Positions 8,550-17,935 of a DNA stretch of 64,000 nt are shown here, piece by piece. A program made the translations under genes and the position numbers. Positions within the stretch are counted from its first letter, which is position 1. The number at the start of each line of letters is the position of its first letter. Below the pieces are notes generated by a model, which saw nothing but the letters and a program-made list of their open reading frames with translations, made no database searches and had not been told where the DNA came from. This DNA comes from Haloferula helveola (GTDB lineage Bacteria > Verrucomicrobiota > Verrucomicrobiia > Verrucomicrobiales > Akkermansiaceae). Where the stretch lies: the NCBI RefSeq assembly GCF_037076345.1, contig NZ_AP024702.1, positions 5,022,001 through 5,086,000 on the forward strand, read 5' to 3'.

Positions 8550-10691
8550 TCAGGGTTCTTCGACGGGAACGGCACGCGGAATCACGGTGCCTTCCTCGTC
8601 GACTTCTGGGGTGATGGTGGGTTCGGGGGTGACGGGTTCATCGACCGGCAGGGTGATTGCCGGTTGGACTGCGAGAGGTGAGCCGGTTTCGTCGCCGGTC
8701 TCGCCGACGTCGGTCGCTTCAATGGCCGCAAGAACGTCTTCGGGAAGTTCGGTCACTTCGATAGGATCCTTGTTCCCGATTGCGGGCTCAAGTTGGCCGA
8801 GCGGGAGGCGCATGCCCTCGTCGCGCGCCAGCAGGCCGCGGAGGATGAGGTGAACCAGTGGTCCGCAGACGGCGCCGCCCGACTTGCCGTTCTGCACCAG
8901 CACGGTGACGGCGTAGCGGGGTTCGTCGAAGGGGGCGAAAGCAACGGTCCACGCGTTGTGCGACGGCTTGCCGTCGTCGGAAGTCTGGGCGGTTCCGGTT
9001 TTGGCCGCGACCTCGACATCGGGGATCTTGGTGCGCCCGGCAGTACCGCCGGGTTCATTGACGGCCTTCCACATGCCCAGACGGATCTTCTCGAGATCGG
9101 CGGGGCGCATGCCCTCCTTGATCAGGTCGACCTTCAGGCTGGGCCGGTCTTCCACCAGCACCGATCCGTTGGGCAGGATCGCCGACTTTACCAGTCGCGG
9201 CTTGTAGTAGCGGCCGCCGTTGGCGATGCACGACACCATCGCGCAGAGCTGCAGCGGGCTGGCAAGAGTGCCGCCCTGGCCGATCGAAAGCTGGGCGATG
9301 GTGGCGGGAGTCAGCGGCTCGCCCCGGTTCGCCTGGCGCCAGATCTTCGAACCGGCGAACACGCCCGGTGTTTCGTTGGGAAGGGGCACGCCGGTCGGCT
9401 GTCCGAAGCCGAGCATGGTCAGTCCCGCGACCATCTTCTCTCCTCCGAGCTGGTTGCTCATCCGGAAGAAATACGGATTGCACGAGCGCTGGATCGCCGA
9501 GGGCAGGCTGAGCGTGCCGTGGCCCGAACGCAGCCAGCAGCGGGGCTTGTAGCTGCCGTAGGCGACGAAGCCGGAGCACGAGTAGCTGCGGTCCGCATAG
9601 CCATTCAGTGCGCCTGTTACCGCGGTTCCGAGCTTGAATGTCGATCCCGGTGCGAAGCCGGAGATACAGCGGTCGGTGAACGGCGAGCAGGGGTTCAGGC
9701 GGTAGGCCTTGTAGACCTCGGCGTCGATACTGGGAATGTAGTCGTTCGGGTTGTAGTCAGGAACCGAGGCCATCGCCAGGATCTCGCCGGTGCGGACGTC
9801 CATGACCACTCCCGCGGCTCGGCCGGCGCGGCGGAGCACGTTCGAGACGAGATACTGCACGCGGGCGTCGATGGTCAGGGTGACGTCGGCGCCGACATCC
9901 GGTGGCCGGTAGTCGATCATGCCGGTGATCTTGCCCTTGTCGTTCTTGACCAGCGTCCGGCTGCCGGCCGGGCCGCTGAGCATGTCGTTGAAGGTCGCCT
10001 CGATGCCGCTCTTGCCCTTCTCCTCGCCGATGTAGTGATCGAACTGCCGCTTAGCCTGGTCGGGGATGTCGCCCTTCTCCCACGGCTGGGTGTAGCCCAA
10101 AACGTGCGACGCCAGCGCCTTGTACGGATACTCGCGCTGCGGGCGGACATCGAGATAGACTCCGGGGACCTCGACGCTGTGTTCGGCCAGTCGGGCGAAC
10201 TCGGCGTAGTCGAGCTCGGTATTGTAGGAGAATGGCACGAGACCGCGGTGGGTGACGTAGTGCGTCTTCAGCGCGCTGGCGCTGTAGTTCTTGGCGACAC
10301 CCAGATCGACCAAGCGGGGAATCACCCAGGTGTTGACGATCTCGACGATGTCGGTCTCCTCTTTCACACGCGGCATGCCCTTCTCGCTGCCTAGTACCTC
10401 GTGGGTGGCATCCTCGTTATGCTGCCTGCGGTAGGATTTGTAGATCTCCTCGAGATCGAAGTAGACCTCGTAGTTGCGCTTGTTGCGCGCGAGTTCGACG
10501 CCGTTGCGGTCGAGGATCGCGCCGCGGATACCCGGTTCCCGGACCGTGACCTCGCGGTCGCCGGGGACCAGCGCCTGGTAGTGGGCGCGGCGGTTGATCT
10601 GGAAGTCGTAGAGTCGCGACAGCAGGGCTCCGAACCCGACCAGCACGAGGGCGGTCAGGAGGATGATGCGGAGGCTTTGGCGCGGTTCCAT
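8550..10691 (-). CDS. mrdA: Penicillin-binding protein 2 (peptidoglycan transpeptidase)
   Basis: 713 aa, a class B PBP that cross-links peptidoglycan during cell elongation, anchored by one N-terminal helix (residues 9-28). The dimerisation/pedestal domain spans about 45-240 and the transpeptidase domain about 270-620. Active-site motifs are complete: Ser350-Thr-Phe-Lys353, Ser403-Cys-Asn405 and Lys564-Thr-Gly566. A C-terminal extension of about 80 residues, rich in Pro, Glu and Thr, has no recognised domain. The gene starts 5 bp after mreD stops and is followed by rng, so it belongs to the rod-shape operon and works with MreC/MreD. Confidence 0.95.
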   Translation of the reverse strand: MEPRQSLRIILLTALVLVGFGALLSRLYDFQINRRAHYQALVPGDREVTVREPGIRGAILDRNGVELARNKRNYEVYFDLEEIYKSYRRQHNEDATHEVLGSEKGMPRVKEETDIVEIVNTWVIPRLVDLGVAKNYSASALKTHYVTHRGLVPFSYNTELDYAEFARLAEHSVEVPGVYLDVRPQREYPYKALASHVLGYTQPWEKGDIPDQAKRQFDHYIGEEKGKSGIEATFNDMLSGPAGSRTLVKNDKGKITGMIDYRPPDVGADVTLTIDARVQYLVSNVLRRAGRAAGVVMDVRTGEILAMASVPDYNPNDYIPSIDAEVYKAYRLNPCSPFTDRCISGFAPGSTFKLGTAVTGALNGYADRSYSCSGFVAYGSYKPRCWLRSGHGTLSLPSAIQRSCNPYFFRMSNQLGGEKMVAGLTMLGFGQPTGVPLPNETPGVFAGSKIWRQANRGEPLTPATIAQLSIGQGGTLASPLQLCAMVSCIANGGRYYKPRLVKSAILPNGSVLVEDRPSLKVDLIKEGMRPADLEKIRLGMWKAVNEPGGTAGRTKIPDVEVAAKTGTAQTSDDGKPSHNAWTVAFAPFDEPRYAVTVLVQNGKSGGAVCGPLVHLILRGLLARDEGMRLPLGQLEPAIGNKDPIEVTELPEDVLAAIEATDVGETGDETGSPLAVQPAITLPVDEPVTPEPTITPEVDEEGTVIPRAVPVEEP

Positions 10692-10696
10692 TTCGA

Positions 10697-11290
10697 TCAG
10701 AACGCCGTGGCGCGGCGGTTTTGCTTTTTGAGGCCGTCAAAGCGGATCGTGTAGTGGCTCCATTCCGCCATGCGGAAGAGCAGCCAGAACACGAGCGGCG
10801 AGAACAGCATCGTCAGGCTCGAGGTGAACGTGATCTTGAAAAAGGTCGAGCGGGAGAACGTGAAGTCACCCCGAACGAAATTGATCAGCAGGAATTCGGA
10901 GAGGAGGTAGAGGAAGACGGCGATGCCCGAGAGGATCGCCGAGAACTGCCACTTGCCTTGGCGGAAAAGCGGCTGGATGCCCTGCATCAGGTAGCCCATC
11001 AGGCCGTAGAGCACGATCGAGTAGCCGAAGCGCAGTTGCTCGACGCCGGGGTTGTAGACCTCCGGGTCGCCGCCGTGCGGACCGAGCGCGTTCTCGGCGT
11101 CGTGAAGAAACCCGCAGACGAAGGCGAGGATCAGCATCACCGGCGCGGGCACCGTGCTCGAGGCGCAGAGGAAGACGAGCAGCACCAGCATCAGCCGCGA
11201 GCCGAACAGCGGTGTGAGGGCGGGGATGAACTGCTGGATGATGACCGCCAGCAGGACGAGCGCGATGAGCGACAAGGTGTAGCGGATCAC
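10697..11290 (-). CDS. mreD: Rod shape-determining protein MreD
   Basis: 197 aa with five to six hydrophobic helices, for example LSLIALVLLAVIIQQFI at the N-terminus. MreD is poorly conserved, and the call rests on size, topology, the FGSRLMLVLLVFLCA segment and its position between mreC and mrdA. The start is a GTG that overlaps the mreC TGA (GTGA on the minus strand), so translation is coupled. It acts in the inner membrane as part of the elongasome. An inserted loop around residues 68-82 (Glu/Asn/Gly/Pro-rich) lies between two helices. Confidence 0.85.
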   Translation of the reverse strand: MIRYTLSLIALVLLAVIIQQFIPALTPLFGSRLMLVLLVFLCASSTVPAPVMLILAFVCGFLHDAENALGPHGGDPEVYNPGVEQLRFGYSIVLYGLMGYLMQGIQPLFRQGKWQFSAILSGIAVFLYLLSEFLLINFVRGDFTFSRSTFFKITFTSSLTMLFSPLVFWLLFRMAEWSHYTIRFDGLKKQNRRATAF

Positions 11291-12099
11291 GATTCTTCCT
11301 TCTGAGGGGTGAGTACGAACACCGTTCCCAGATTTTGGAAGTCGACCGACGGACGCACGAGCGCCTCCGTCGCGAGCGGCCCAGGCTCCACGTGCTCGAC
11401 GACTCCCAGGAGGAGGTCGGCAGGGAAAAGGCCGCCGCGGCCGGTCGAAAAGACCCGCATACCCTCGCGAACGCGGGCATCACGGGAAAGGAAACGGAGG
11501 CGGAGCATCGGGCTTCCGCCGAACTGTTCCCGCTGGCCTTGGACGATCCCGACTTCGGGACTGCCTTCGACTTTCGCGGAAACCTGACAGGCTTCATCGG
11601 TGAGCAGGATCACCGTCGAGCGGTGCTCCCCGAGTTGGTCGATCTTGCCGACGAGGCCGCGGTCGGTCACCACCGTGTAGGCGGTGGCGATTCCGGACTC
11701 GTCGCCTCGATCAATCTCGACGGTCTGCCACCATGATGCCGGCTGGCGCCGGGTCACGCGGGCGGCGACCACGTCGAAACGGGTTCGTTCCTTGAAGTCG
11801 AGGGCGCGACGCAGTGCCGCGTTCTCGGCCTCGACTTTCCGGAACTGGGATTCGATCAGTTTGAGGCGGCCGAAGTCCTCGTTCATCGCGGTGACTTCGG
11901 CTTCGTAGATCTTCGAGTGCTCGACCTCGTCGAGGAAGGCGCGGGCCTTGCCCTCGAGCGTGGACCCGACGGTCAGGAACGGGGAGATAGCCCGATAGTA
12001 GGTGGCCTGGATCTCCCGCACGCTCCGCTCGCTCCGGGTGAGCGCCCACGTCGCACCTGCGAGAAACAGGAGCAGCGCCAGCAGATTGAGCGGCTTCAT
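11287..12099 (-). CDS. mreC: Rod shape-determining protein MreC
   Basis: 270 aa. An N-terminal membrane anchor (LNLLALLLFLAGATWAL) is followed by a coiled coil at about residues 55-95 (repeated Glu/Lys/Leu with AENAALRRAL) and the periplasmic double beta-barrel of MreC, with TVVTDRGLVGKI and VILLTDEACQVSAKV. MreC dimerises and activates PBP2 during sidewall growth. The ATG at 12099 is 19 bp after mreB, and its stop overlaps the mreD start by 4 bp. Confidence 0.92.
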   Translation of the reverse strand: MKPLNLLALLLFLAGATWALTRSERSVREIQATYYRAISPFLTVGSTLEGKARAFLDEVEHSKIYEAEVTAMNEDFGRLKLIESQFRKVEAENAALRRALDFKERTRFDVVAARVTRRQPASWWQTVEIDRGDESGIATAYTVVTDRGLVGKIDQLGEHRSTVILLTDEACQVSAKVEGSPEVGIVQGQREQFGGSPMLRLRFLSRDARVREGMRVFSTGRGGLFPADLLLGVVEHVEPGPLATEALVRPSVDFQNLGTVFVLTPQKEES

Positions 12100-12118
12100 T
12101 CGACCGTCGGAAGCCGGT

Positions 12119-13147
12119 TCAGCGCGAGTTGTTGGTCACGCGCTTCAGGACGTCGAGTTCCTGCAGCATCTTGCCGGTTCCCTCGGCCACGGCGCTGAGG
12201 GGGTCCTCGGCGACATGGACGGGAAGACCGGTCTCCTCGCGCAGCAGGCGGTCGAGGCCACGGAGCAACGCGCCACCGCCGGCCAGAACGATCCCGCGGT
12301 CCACCAGGTCGGCGGCAAGTTCCGGCGGGCAGCGTTCAAGCGTCGTGCGGACGGCATCGACAATCGTGGCGAGCGGATCCGCCATCGCTTCGCGGATTTC
12401 CTGCGAGGTGATGGTGACGGTCTTCGGCAGACCGGCGACCAGATCGCGGCCTTTCACATCCATGGTGATCTCCTTGGGAATCGGCGCGGCGGATCCGAGA
12501 CGGATCTTGATGTCCTCCGCGGTGCGTTCGCCGATCATCAGGTTGTAGGCCCGCTTCATGTAGGAAACGATGGCCTCGTCGAGTTCGTCGCCGGCCGTGC
12601 GGACGGAGCGGGCGTAAACGATGCCGCCAAGCGAGATCAGCGCGACCTCGGTGGTGCCACCGCCGATGTCGACGATCATGTTGCCGGATGCGTCCATCAC
12701 GGGAAGCCCGACACCGATTGCGGCGGCCATCGGCTCTTCGACGATGTGGACCGCCTTGGCTCCGGCCTGTTCGGCGGACTCGGAGACCGCGCGACGCTCG
12801 ACCTCGGTGATGCCGGACGGGACCGCGATCACGACCACCGGGTTGTTGCGCCGGTTGTTGTTCGCCTTGCGGATGAAGTGGCGGAGCATCGCCTCGGTGA
12901 CTTGGAAGTCGGCGATCACGCCATCCTTCAGCGGGCGGATGGCGATGATGTTGCCGGGCGTCCGCCCGAGCATCCGTTTGGCGTCGTCGCCGACAGCCAG
13001 CACTTCGTTGGTGCCGGCCTTGACTGCGACGACCGAAGGCTCGCGGAGAACGATGCCTTGGTCCTTGACGTTGACGAGGGTGTTGGCGGTGCCGAGATCG
13101 ATGCCGATATCGTTGGAAAACCAGTTTCCGAAAAAGCGTGAGAACAT
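12119..13147 (-). CDS. mreB: Rod shape-determining actin-like protein MreB
   Basis: 342 aa from the ATG at 13147, giving the normal MreB N-terminus with an amphipathic membrane-binding helix ([10 protein letters not shown]) just before the nucleotide site [13 protein letters not shown] longer in-frame start at 13297 lies in the preceding terminator and was rejected. Further actin-fold motifs are [31 protein letters not shown] and [15 protein letters not shown]. It polymerises on the inner membrane and directs cell-wall synthesis. It is the first gene of the mreB-mreC-mreD-mrdA-rng operon, separated from upstream parA by a strong terminator. Confidence 0.96.
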   Translation of the reverse strand: MFSRFFGNWFSNDIGIDLGTANTLVNVKDQGIVLREPSVVAVKAGTNEVLAVGDDAKRMLGRTPGNIIAIRPLKDGVIADFQVTEAMLRHFIRKANNNRRNNPVVVIAVPSGITEVERRAVSESAEQAGAKAVHIVEEPMAAAIGVGLPVMDASGNMIVDIGGGTTEVALISLGGIVYARSVRTAGDELDEAIVSYMKRAYNLMIGERTAEDIKIRLGSAAPIPKEITMDVKGRDLVAGLPKTVTITSQEIREAMADPLATIVDAVRTTLERCPPELAADLVDRGIVLAGGGALLRGLDRLLREETGLPVHVAEDPLSAVAEGTGKMLQELDVLKRVTNNSR

Positions 13148-13229
13148 TCTAGTGGGTGTCAGGTGGGCGGACGGGCCGCCAAATGCGATTCCTCCGGATC
13201 GCGGCGGGCCGCGAGGCACCGAAGGTATG

Positions 13230-13263
13230 AAAAAATCCCTCTGCCGGAGACCCGGGAGAGGGG
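13230..13263 (-). terminator. Intrinsic terminator between parA and mreB
   Basis: Read on the minus strand, a GC-rich stem (outer CCCTCT/AGAGGG and inner CCGG/CCGG pairs, loop of four) is followed at once by a run of six T. It lies 118 bp past the parA stop and 83 bp before mreB, so the rod-shape operon should have its own promoter in the short remaining interval; I could not pick a convincing one. Confidence 0.75.
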
Positions 13264-13381
13264 CGAAAATATGGCCGTCGCCCGACTCGCCGGTCAAGCG
13301 GGAATGCCTGTTTCTCCATGATATCTAGGGGGTTCCGGCGCAATCGGAACCTCCATGACCGGGTCAAGGCGCCGGCGCCCC

Positions 13382-14176
13382 TCAGGGTAGCGCCGCAACC
13401 TCCACCGGTCGGCCGTGGCGGGCGAGGAACTCGTCGGCGAGCGCCATGTAGGCCACGGCTCCGGTTCCCTGGGGGTCGTGCTCGAAAATCGTCTTGGAAT
13501 GGCTGGGTGCCTCGCCGATCCGGATCGTCCGCGGAATCACGGTCGAATAGAGCTGTTCGGGGAAGTAGTTCCCGACTTCCTCGACCACCTGGCGGGCGAG
13601 GTTGGTGCGGCCGTCGAACATGGTCATCACGATACCCTCCAGCAGGAGGTCCGGGTTGGCGCCGGAGTCGCGGATCTGGTCGATGACGTGCACGATCTTC
13701 GCCAATCCCTCGAGGCCGAACCACTCGCACTGCAGCGGGATCATGATCTCGTCGGCCGCGGCGAGCGCGGAAGTCATCAGCACGCCGAGAGATGGCGGGG
13801 TATCGAGGATGCAGTAGTCGAACAGATCGTTCGGCTTGAGTCCCTGAAGATGGTGGCGGAGTCGGACGAGGTGGTCGTCGCTTCGGGCGAGTTCGATCTC
13901 AACGCCGGCCAGGTCCATGTGGGCCGGGATCACGGAAAGTCGTTCGCGGCCCGAGTCGCGGATCTTGTCGCGAACGTCGGCTTCGCCGAGCAGGGCGGGG
14001 TAGACCGAATCGTCGCCATCAACCTCGAGGCCAAGCCCGCTCGTCGTGTTTGCCTGCGGATCGAGGTCGATCAGGAGCACCCGTTGTCCCCGCAAGGCCA
14101 GTGCGGCCGACAGGTTCAGTGCCGTTGTGGTTTTACCGACTCCTCCCTTTTGATTTCCGATCGCAACGACTTTCAT
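13382..14176 (-). CDS. parA: ParA/Soj-family chromosome-partitioning ATPase
   Basis: 264 aa from the ATG at 14176, which places the deviant Walker A KGGVGKTT at residues 10-17 as in all Soj proteins; an upstream in-frame start at 14233 runs into the SNF2 promoter region and is unlikely. Walker A' (VLLIDLDPQANTTSGLG) and Walker B (DYCILDTPPSLGVL) are present. These proteins bind DNA non-specifically as ATP dimers and move ParB-parS complexes. No parB lies next to it here, which is unusual for a chromosomal soj, so an orphan role cannot be excluded. It is divergent from the SNF2 gene with about 77 bp between. Confidence 0.9.
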   Translation of the reverse strand: MKVVAIGNQKGGVGKTTTALNLSAALALRGQRVLLIDLDPQANTTSGLGLEVDGDDSVYPALLGEADVRDKIRDSGRERLSVIPAHMDLAGVEIELARSDDHLVRLRHHLQGLKPNDLFDYCILDTPPSLGVLMTSALAAADEIMIPLQCEWFGLEGLAKIVHVIDQIRDSGANPDLLLEGIVMTMFDGRTNLARQVVEEVGNYFPEQLYSTVIPRTIRIGEAPSHSKTIFEHDPQGTGAVAYMALADEFLARHGRPVEVAALP

Positions 14177-14253
14177 CTGGCGCACCCACCCGTAGCAGGC
14201 AAGGAGTCTCCGGGTCGAGCGCCGAGGTGGCAAAACAAATCGGGGACCAAAGC

Positions 14254-17226
14254 ATGGATTGGACGGAAGAGTGGTTGCGTGGACAGGTCGGATGGCAGGC
14301 CTTCAAGGAAGGCAAGTCGTTGGCGGCGCGTGGTGCCGCTCCGGATCTCAAGCGTCGTGGCTCGCTCGTTACCGGGACCTTCCGTCAAGGCAAGCGGGCA
14401 CTCCGGTGTGTGGCCAGATGCGAGGATGGCGGCGTGACCGTGGAGTGCGGCTGTGCGGTGAACCGTTCGACCGGCGAGGTCTGCGCGCATGCGGTGGCCC
14501 TGTTGCTGATGGCGTCGGAGTCTCCCAAGCTCGAGTCCGGGGAGCGGTCGACGACGCCGGCCTCGCCCGTCGATGTCCGGGCGTTCCGGGTTGGGTTTCC
14601 CGCCAATGCCGAAAAGATGCTGGCGAGATCCCGTCTTCAGGTCCGGTTGGTGGAAGTCGACGCGCCGCTGGAGGCATTCGACACGAGGCTCGCTGTATGG
14701 CTTGCCGAGTCAGGAGGTGGACAGGGTGGTCTGCTCAGTTTGTCGGACGGGCAGATTGCGGAGTTTCTCGATTCGCTCGTCGGGCACTCACGGGTCGAAG
14801 TCGAATCGCAGCAGATCCCGGTTACGGTTTCCGATGACGCGATGCCTCCATTGCCGCTGGCCGACAGTTCGCTGGTCGGCGGTGAAGTGGTGCTGTCGCT
14901 TGGTGAGGATCCGGGAACGGCGGTGCCTTGGATCGGCGGGGTGGGTATTTTGCGGTGCGACAAGGATGAATGGCACATTGGCAAACTGCCCGCGGACAGT
15001 CCGGGTGAGGCATGGGAGCGTGCGGTGCGCGAGCTGGTGCGGGAGGGTCGCGTCAGTGTGAGCGTGGAGTCGTTTGTGGCCCACCTCGATGCATGGCTGG
15101 ACCTGCTGCCAAGCGAAGCGCCCGGCTGGCTGGCTTCCCTCCGTTTCCAAAGTGCCGAACTGGAAGCAAAGCTGAGTGTGGAAGGCTCCTTGAATGCGCT
15201 GCAGGGCACGCTGGGGTTCCGCTACGGGAAGGGCGAGTGGGAAACGAGCCCGGGCCGGGCCGCCGAGAAGGCAGATTTGCCTCGGGTCGACGGGGAGGGG
15301 CACGTTTTGGCTCGGTCGCGGGATGCGGAGCGGCGGTGGGCTGAAGGTCTTCAAGCGGCCGGGTGGGAGGAGGTCGATGCCGGTGAACTGCGTATGAGGG
15401 ACCCGGACCGGATTCTGGGATGGATTGCCGATGAGCTCCCTGAATTACGCCGTCGTGGAGTGGTGGAGGTGGGTCCGCGCCTTGAGCATGTTCTAGGCTC
15501 CGTCCATGTGGTGGCTCCCACGGTCGCGGTGGATGGACCCGGTTCATTGAGTTGTGAAATATCGTTTCAAGCAAACGATGGACGACGGCTTTCTCCGCAG
15601 CGCGTCCGGGAGATTTTGAGGTCGGGGAGGCGCTCGGTGAAGACCCGTGAGGGAGCGGTTGTGGTGGTTCGGAGTGAGATCCGCGATCTGGTTGAGCCGC
15701 TGCTTTCGGATCTCGGAATTGTTCCCGATGATGCGCGAATCCCGATCAACCGTGCTCAAGGATACTTGTTCACGAAACTACAGGAAAAACTTTCGGAAAA
15801 TGTTGATAACGAATGCTTAAAAGATACTGCAGGGTTTGTTGTTCCGACCGGTTTTCAAGGACATCTTCGGGGTTATCAACAGGAGGGCTGTCAGTGGCTA
15901 AGCGAGCGTTTGAAGCAGCTTTCCGGCGCGCTGTTGGCGGATGAAATGGGGCTTGGGAAGACGGTGCAAACGATTGCTTTAATTAGTCATTTGAATCAAG
16001 AGTCAGGAGGCTTCCGTGCGCTGCTGCTAGTGCCTACCACCTTGCTGGGGAATTGGCGGGCGGAGTTCGCTCGATTTGCGCCATCGATGTCGCTCGTGTG
16101 CCTTCATGGCCCGGGGCGTGATCGATTGCGTGAGGATGCGGGGGCTGCGACGGTGGTCCTGACGAGCTACGGGACTTTTTGCCGGGACCGGGCGTTTCAC
16201 CTCGGGCAGGAGTACGATCTCGTGGTCTGCGACGAGGCGAGTGTGCTGAAGAATCCGTCGAGTGATGTCTCAAGGTCATTGGCGAAATTGCCGGCTGGGA
16301 AGCGGCTCGCATTGACGGGAACTCCGATTGAGAACCGCCTGGAGGACCTGTGGTCGATCTTCCGGTTTGTTGCGCCGGGGTATTTGGGCCCGAGGAAGGA
16401 ATTTGCGGAACGGTATCCGACCGACTCGGACCGGGTGAGGCTCGGGTTGCGGATCTCGCCCTACGTGTTGCGCCGGACCAAGCGGGAGGTGGCGTCCGAT
16501 CTGCCGGAAAAGGTGGAGGTAGACGAGTGGCTGGATCTCGATTCCGATGCGAGGCGGATCTACGGGGAGTTCGCGCAAGCGGGTTTGCAGGGGCTGGAGG
16601 AGATCGTGTCGAAGGGGGCGGCGAGTCTCCATTTGCTGACGGTGCTGCTGCGTCTCCGGCAGGTCTGTCTGGAGCCGGCTCTCGTTGGTGGAGAGGATGG
16701 GGGCGGGTCGACCGGGGTGAAGACGCGGCGCCTGCTGGAGTTGTTGGAGGAGCGTCATCAGCAAGGTAAGAAAACATTGGTATTCAGTCAGTTTGTTGAA
16801 TATTTACATATCTTAAATAGAAGCGCTCAACTACCCGCGGATCACGTATTTCTACTCGATGGATCGACTCGCAACCGGGCCGAACTGGTCGAGCGGTTCC
16901 AGAACTCCGAAGGCTCGGCGGTGTTCCTGATCAGTTTGAAGGCGGGCGGCTACGGGCTCAATCTGACTGCGGCGGATGCGGTGGTTCACATGGATCCTTG
17001 GTGGAATCCGGCGATCGAGGCGCAGGCGAGCGACCGGGCGCACCGGATCGGCCAGACGCAGCCGGTCACCGTTTACCGATTGCTGGCGAGGGATACCGTC
17101 GAAGAGCGGGTCCGACGGATTCAGGCGGCGAAGCGCGCGATGATCGAAGCGGTGCAGGGAGGCTCGACCTCGGGGATTCCTGCCGGTTGGACGCAGGATG
17201 ATCTTCGGTCCCTGCTTCAGTCCTGA
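14254..17226 (+). CDS. SWIM zinc finger and SNF2-family helicase
   Basis: 990 aa from the ATG at 14254, with GGGGA about 10 nt upstream. A SWIM-type zinc finger (Cys65, Cys67, Cys77, His79) is at the N-terminus. It is followed by about 450 residues of poorly conserved bacterial SNF2-associated sequence. The helicase core comprises Walker A LADEMGLGKTVQTIA near 565, motif II LVVCDEAS near 655 (DEAS in place of DEAH) and motifs V-VI SLKAGGYGLNLTAADAVVH and QASDRAHRIGQ. Such proteins are double-stranded DNA translocases that remodel DNA-bound complexes, often RNA polymerase. Codon use changes abruptly to AT-rich in patches around 15760-15840, 15960-15995 and 16770-16850. The last 10 bp overlap trpF on the other strand. 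Confidence 0.9.
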   Translation: MDWTEEWLRGQVGWQAFKEGKSLAARGAAPDLKRRGSLVTGTFRQGKRALRCVARCEDGGVTVECGCAVNRSTGEVCAHAVALLLMASESPKLESGERSTTPASPVDVRAFRVGFPANAEKMLARSRLQVRLVEVDAPLEAFDTRLAVWLAESGGGQGGLLSLSDGQIAEFLDSLVGHSRVEVESQQIPVTVSDDAMPPLPLADSSLVGGEVVLSLGEDPGTAVPWIGGVGILRCDKDEWHIGKLPADSPGEAWERAVRELVREGRVSVSVESFVAHLDAWLDLLPSEAPGWLASLRFQSAELEAKLSVEGSLNALQGTLGFRYGKGEWETSPGRAAEKADLPRVDGEGHVLARSRDAERRWAEGLQAAGWEEVDAGELRMRDPDRILGWIADELPELRRRGVVEVGPRLEHVLGSVHVVAPTVAVDGPGSLSCEISFQANDGRRLSPQRVREILRSGRRSVKTREGAVVVVRSEIRDLVEPLLSDLGIVPDDARIPINRAQGYLFTKLQEKLSENVDNECLKDTAGFVVPTGFQGHLRGYQQEGCQWLSERLKQLSGALLADEMGLGKTVQTIALISHLNQESGGFRALLLVPTTLLGNWRAEFARFAPSMSLVCLHGPGRDRLREDAGAATVVLTSYGTFCRDRAFHLGQEYDLVVCDEASVLKNPSSDVSRSLAKLPAGKRLALTGTPIENRLEDLWSIFRFVAPGYLGPRKEFAERYPTDSDRVRLGLRISPYVLRRTKREVASDLPEKVEVDEWLDLDSDARRIYGEFAQAGLQGLEEIVSKGAASLHLLTVLLRLRQVCLEPALVGGEDGGGSTGVKTRRLLELLEERHQQGKKTLVFSQFVEYLHILNRSAQLPADHVFLLDGSTRNRAELVERFQNSEGSAVFLISLKAGGYGLNLTAADAVVHMDPWWNPAIEAQASDRAHRIGQTQPVTVYRLLARDTVEERVRRIQAAKRAMIEAVQGGSTSGIPAGWTQDDLRSLLQS

Positions 17227-17876
17227 TCCGCCCGGATCGCCCGCATCAGTGCTTCGACCTTGGTGAAGTCCTTGATGCCTGGGGCGGACTCCGAACCCGA
17301 CGCGGTGTCGAGCGCGGCCGGTGAGGTGCTGCGCAGGGCCTCGGCGGCGTTCTCCGGAGTGATCCCTCCCGCGAGAATGACCGGGGTGTCCGGGTGCTCG
17401 CTAATGAATGTGGCGGCGGCGTCCCAGTCGATGGTTTGTCCGGTGCCGCCGTAAATGCCGGGGGCATGGGCATCAAGCAGGATGGCGTCAGGTCCCGAGG
17501 ACAGCTCGGCGGCAAGGGTTTCTTCAGCGCGGACGGCGACGGAGCGGAAGACCGGAATGCCTGCTTCCTGAAGTGTGGCAATCTCGTTCGCGGGCTCGTC
17601 GCCGTGGAGTTGGGCGACGTCGATCAGTCCTTGTTCGAAGAGTGAGATCGGCAGCTCGGTGCCGGCATTGACGAAGACTCCGACCCGCAGGATTCGTCCG
17701 GCAAGGTCGCCCAGGAATCCGGCGCACTCGGGGTCAAGGTAGCGCTTGGAGCGAGGCCAGAAGTTTGCGCCCAGCGCGTCCACGCCGAGTTCGGCCAAAC
17801 GCTCCGCATCGCCGCCCAGCGTCACTCCGCAGACTTTGAGTGAGGGGTGTTTGGGGTCGAGGAAGCGCTGAAGCAT
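17217..17876 (-). CDS. trpF: Phosphoribosylanthranilate isomerase
   Basis: 219 aa TIM barrel that isomerises N-(5'-phosphoribosyl)anthranilate to the CdRP intermediate of tryptophan synthesis. The catalytic Cys lies in LKVCGVT and the catalytic Asp in LLDAHAPGIYGGTG; VGVFVN, VAQLHGDEP and VILAGGITPENAAEAL are the expected strand ends. The C-terminal phosphate site reads LDTASGSESAPGIKDF where most relatives have D-[VL]-S-S-G-V-E, a mild deviation. No other trp genes are nearby. It is convergent with the SNF2 gene (10 bp overlap) and divergent from uvrA. Confidence 0.9.
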   Translation of the reverse strand: MLQRFLDPKHPSLKVCGVTLGGDAERLAELGVDALGANFWPRSKRYLDPECAGFLGDLAGRILRVGVFVNAGTELPISLFEQGLIDVAQLHGDEPANEIATLQEAGIPVFRSVAVRAEETLAAELSSGPDAILLDAHAPGIYGGTGQTIDWDAAATFISEHPDTPVILAGGITPENAAEALRSTSPAALDTASGSESAPGIKDFTKVEALMRAIRADQD

Positions 17877-17935
17877 GGGACGAGAGTCGAACTTTACGCT
17901 TCAAACATCAAAGGCGGAGTGAGGATTCTTTCGCA

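Noticed and set aside
7385-8614. 409-codon open frame antisense to rng
   Set aside because: Shadow of the RNase G gene; Asp/Val/Leu-rich low-complexity translation.
8793-10394. 533-codon open frame antisense to mrdA
   Set aside because: Shadow frame; mrdA has all three penicillin-binding motifs in order.
12002-13141. 379-codon open frame antisense to mreB
   Set aside because: Shadow; the mreB product is unmistakable.
13331-13357. Hairpin GGTTCCG/CGGAACC downstream of parA as terminator
   Set aside because: No T-run on either strand; the hairpin at 13230-13263 is much stronger.
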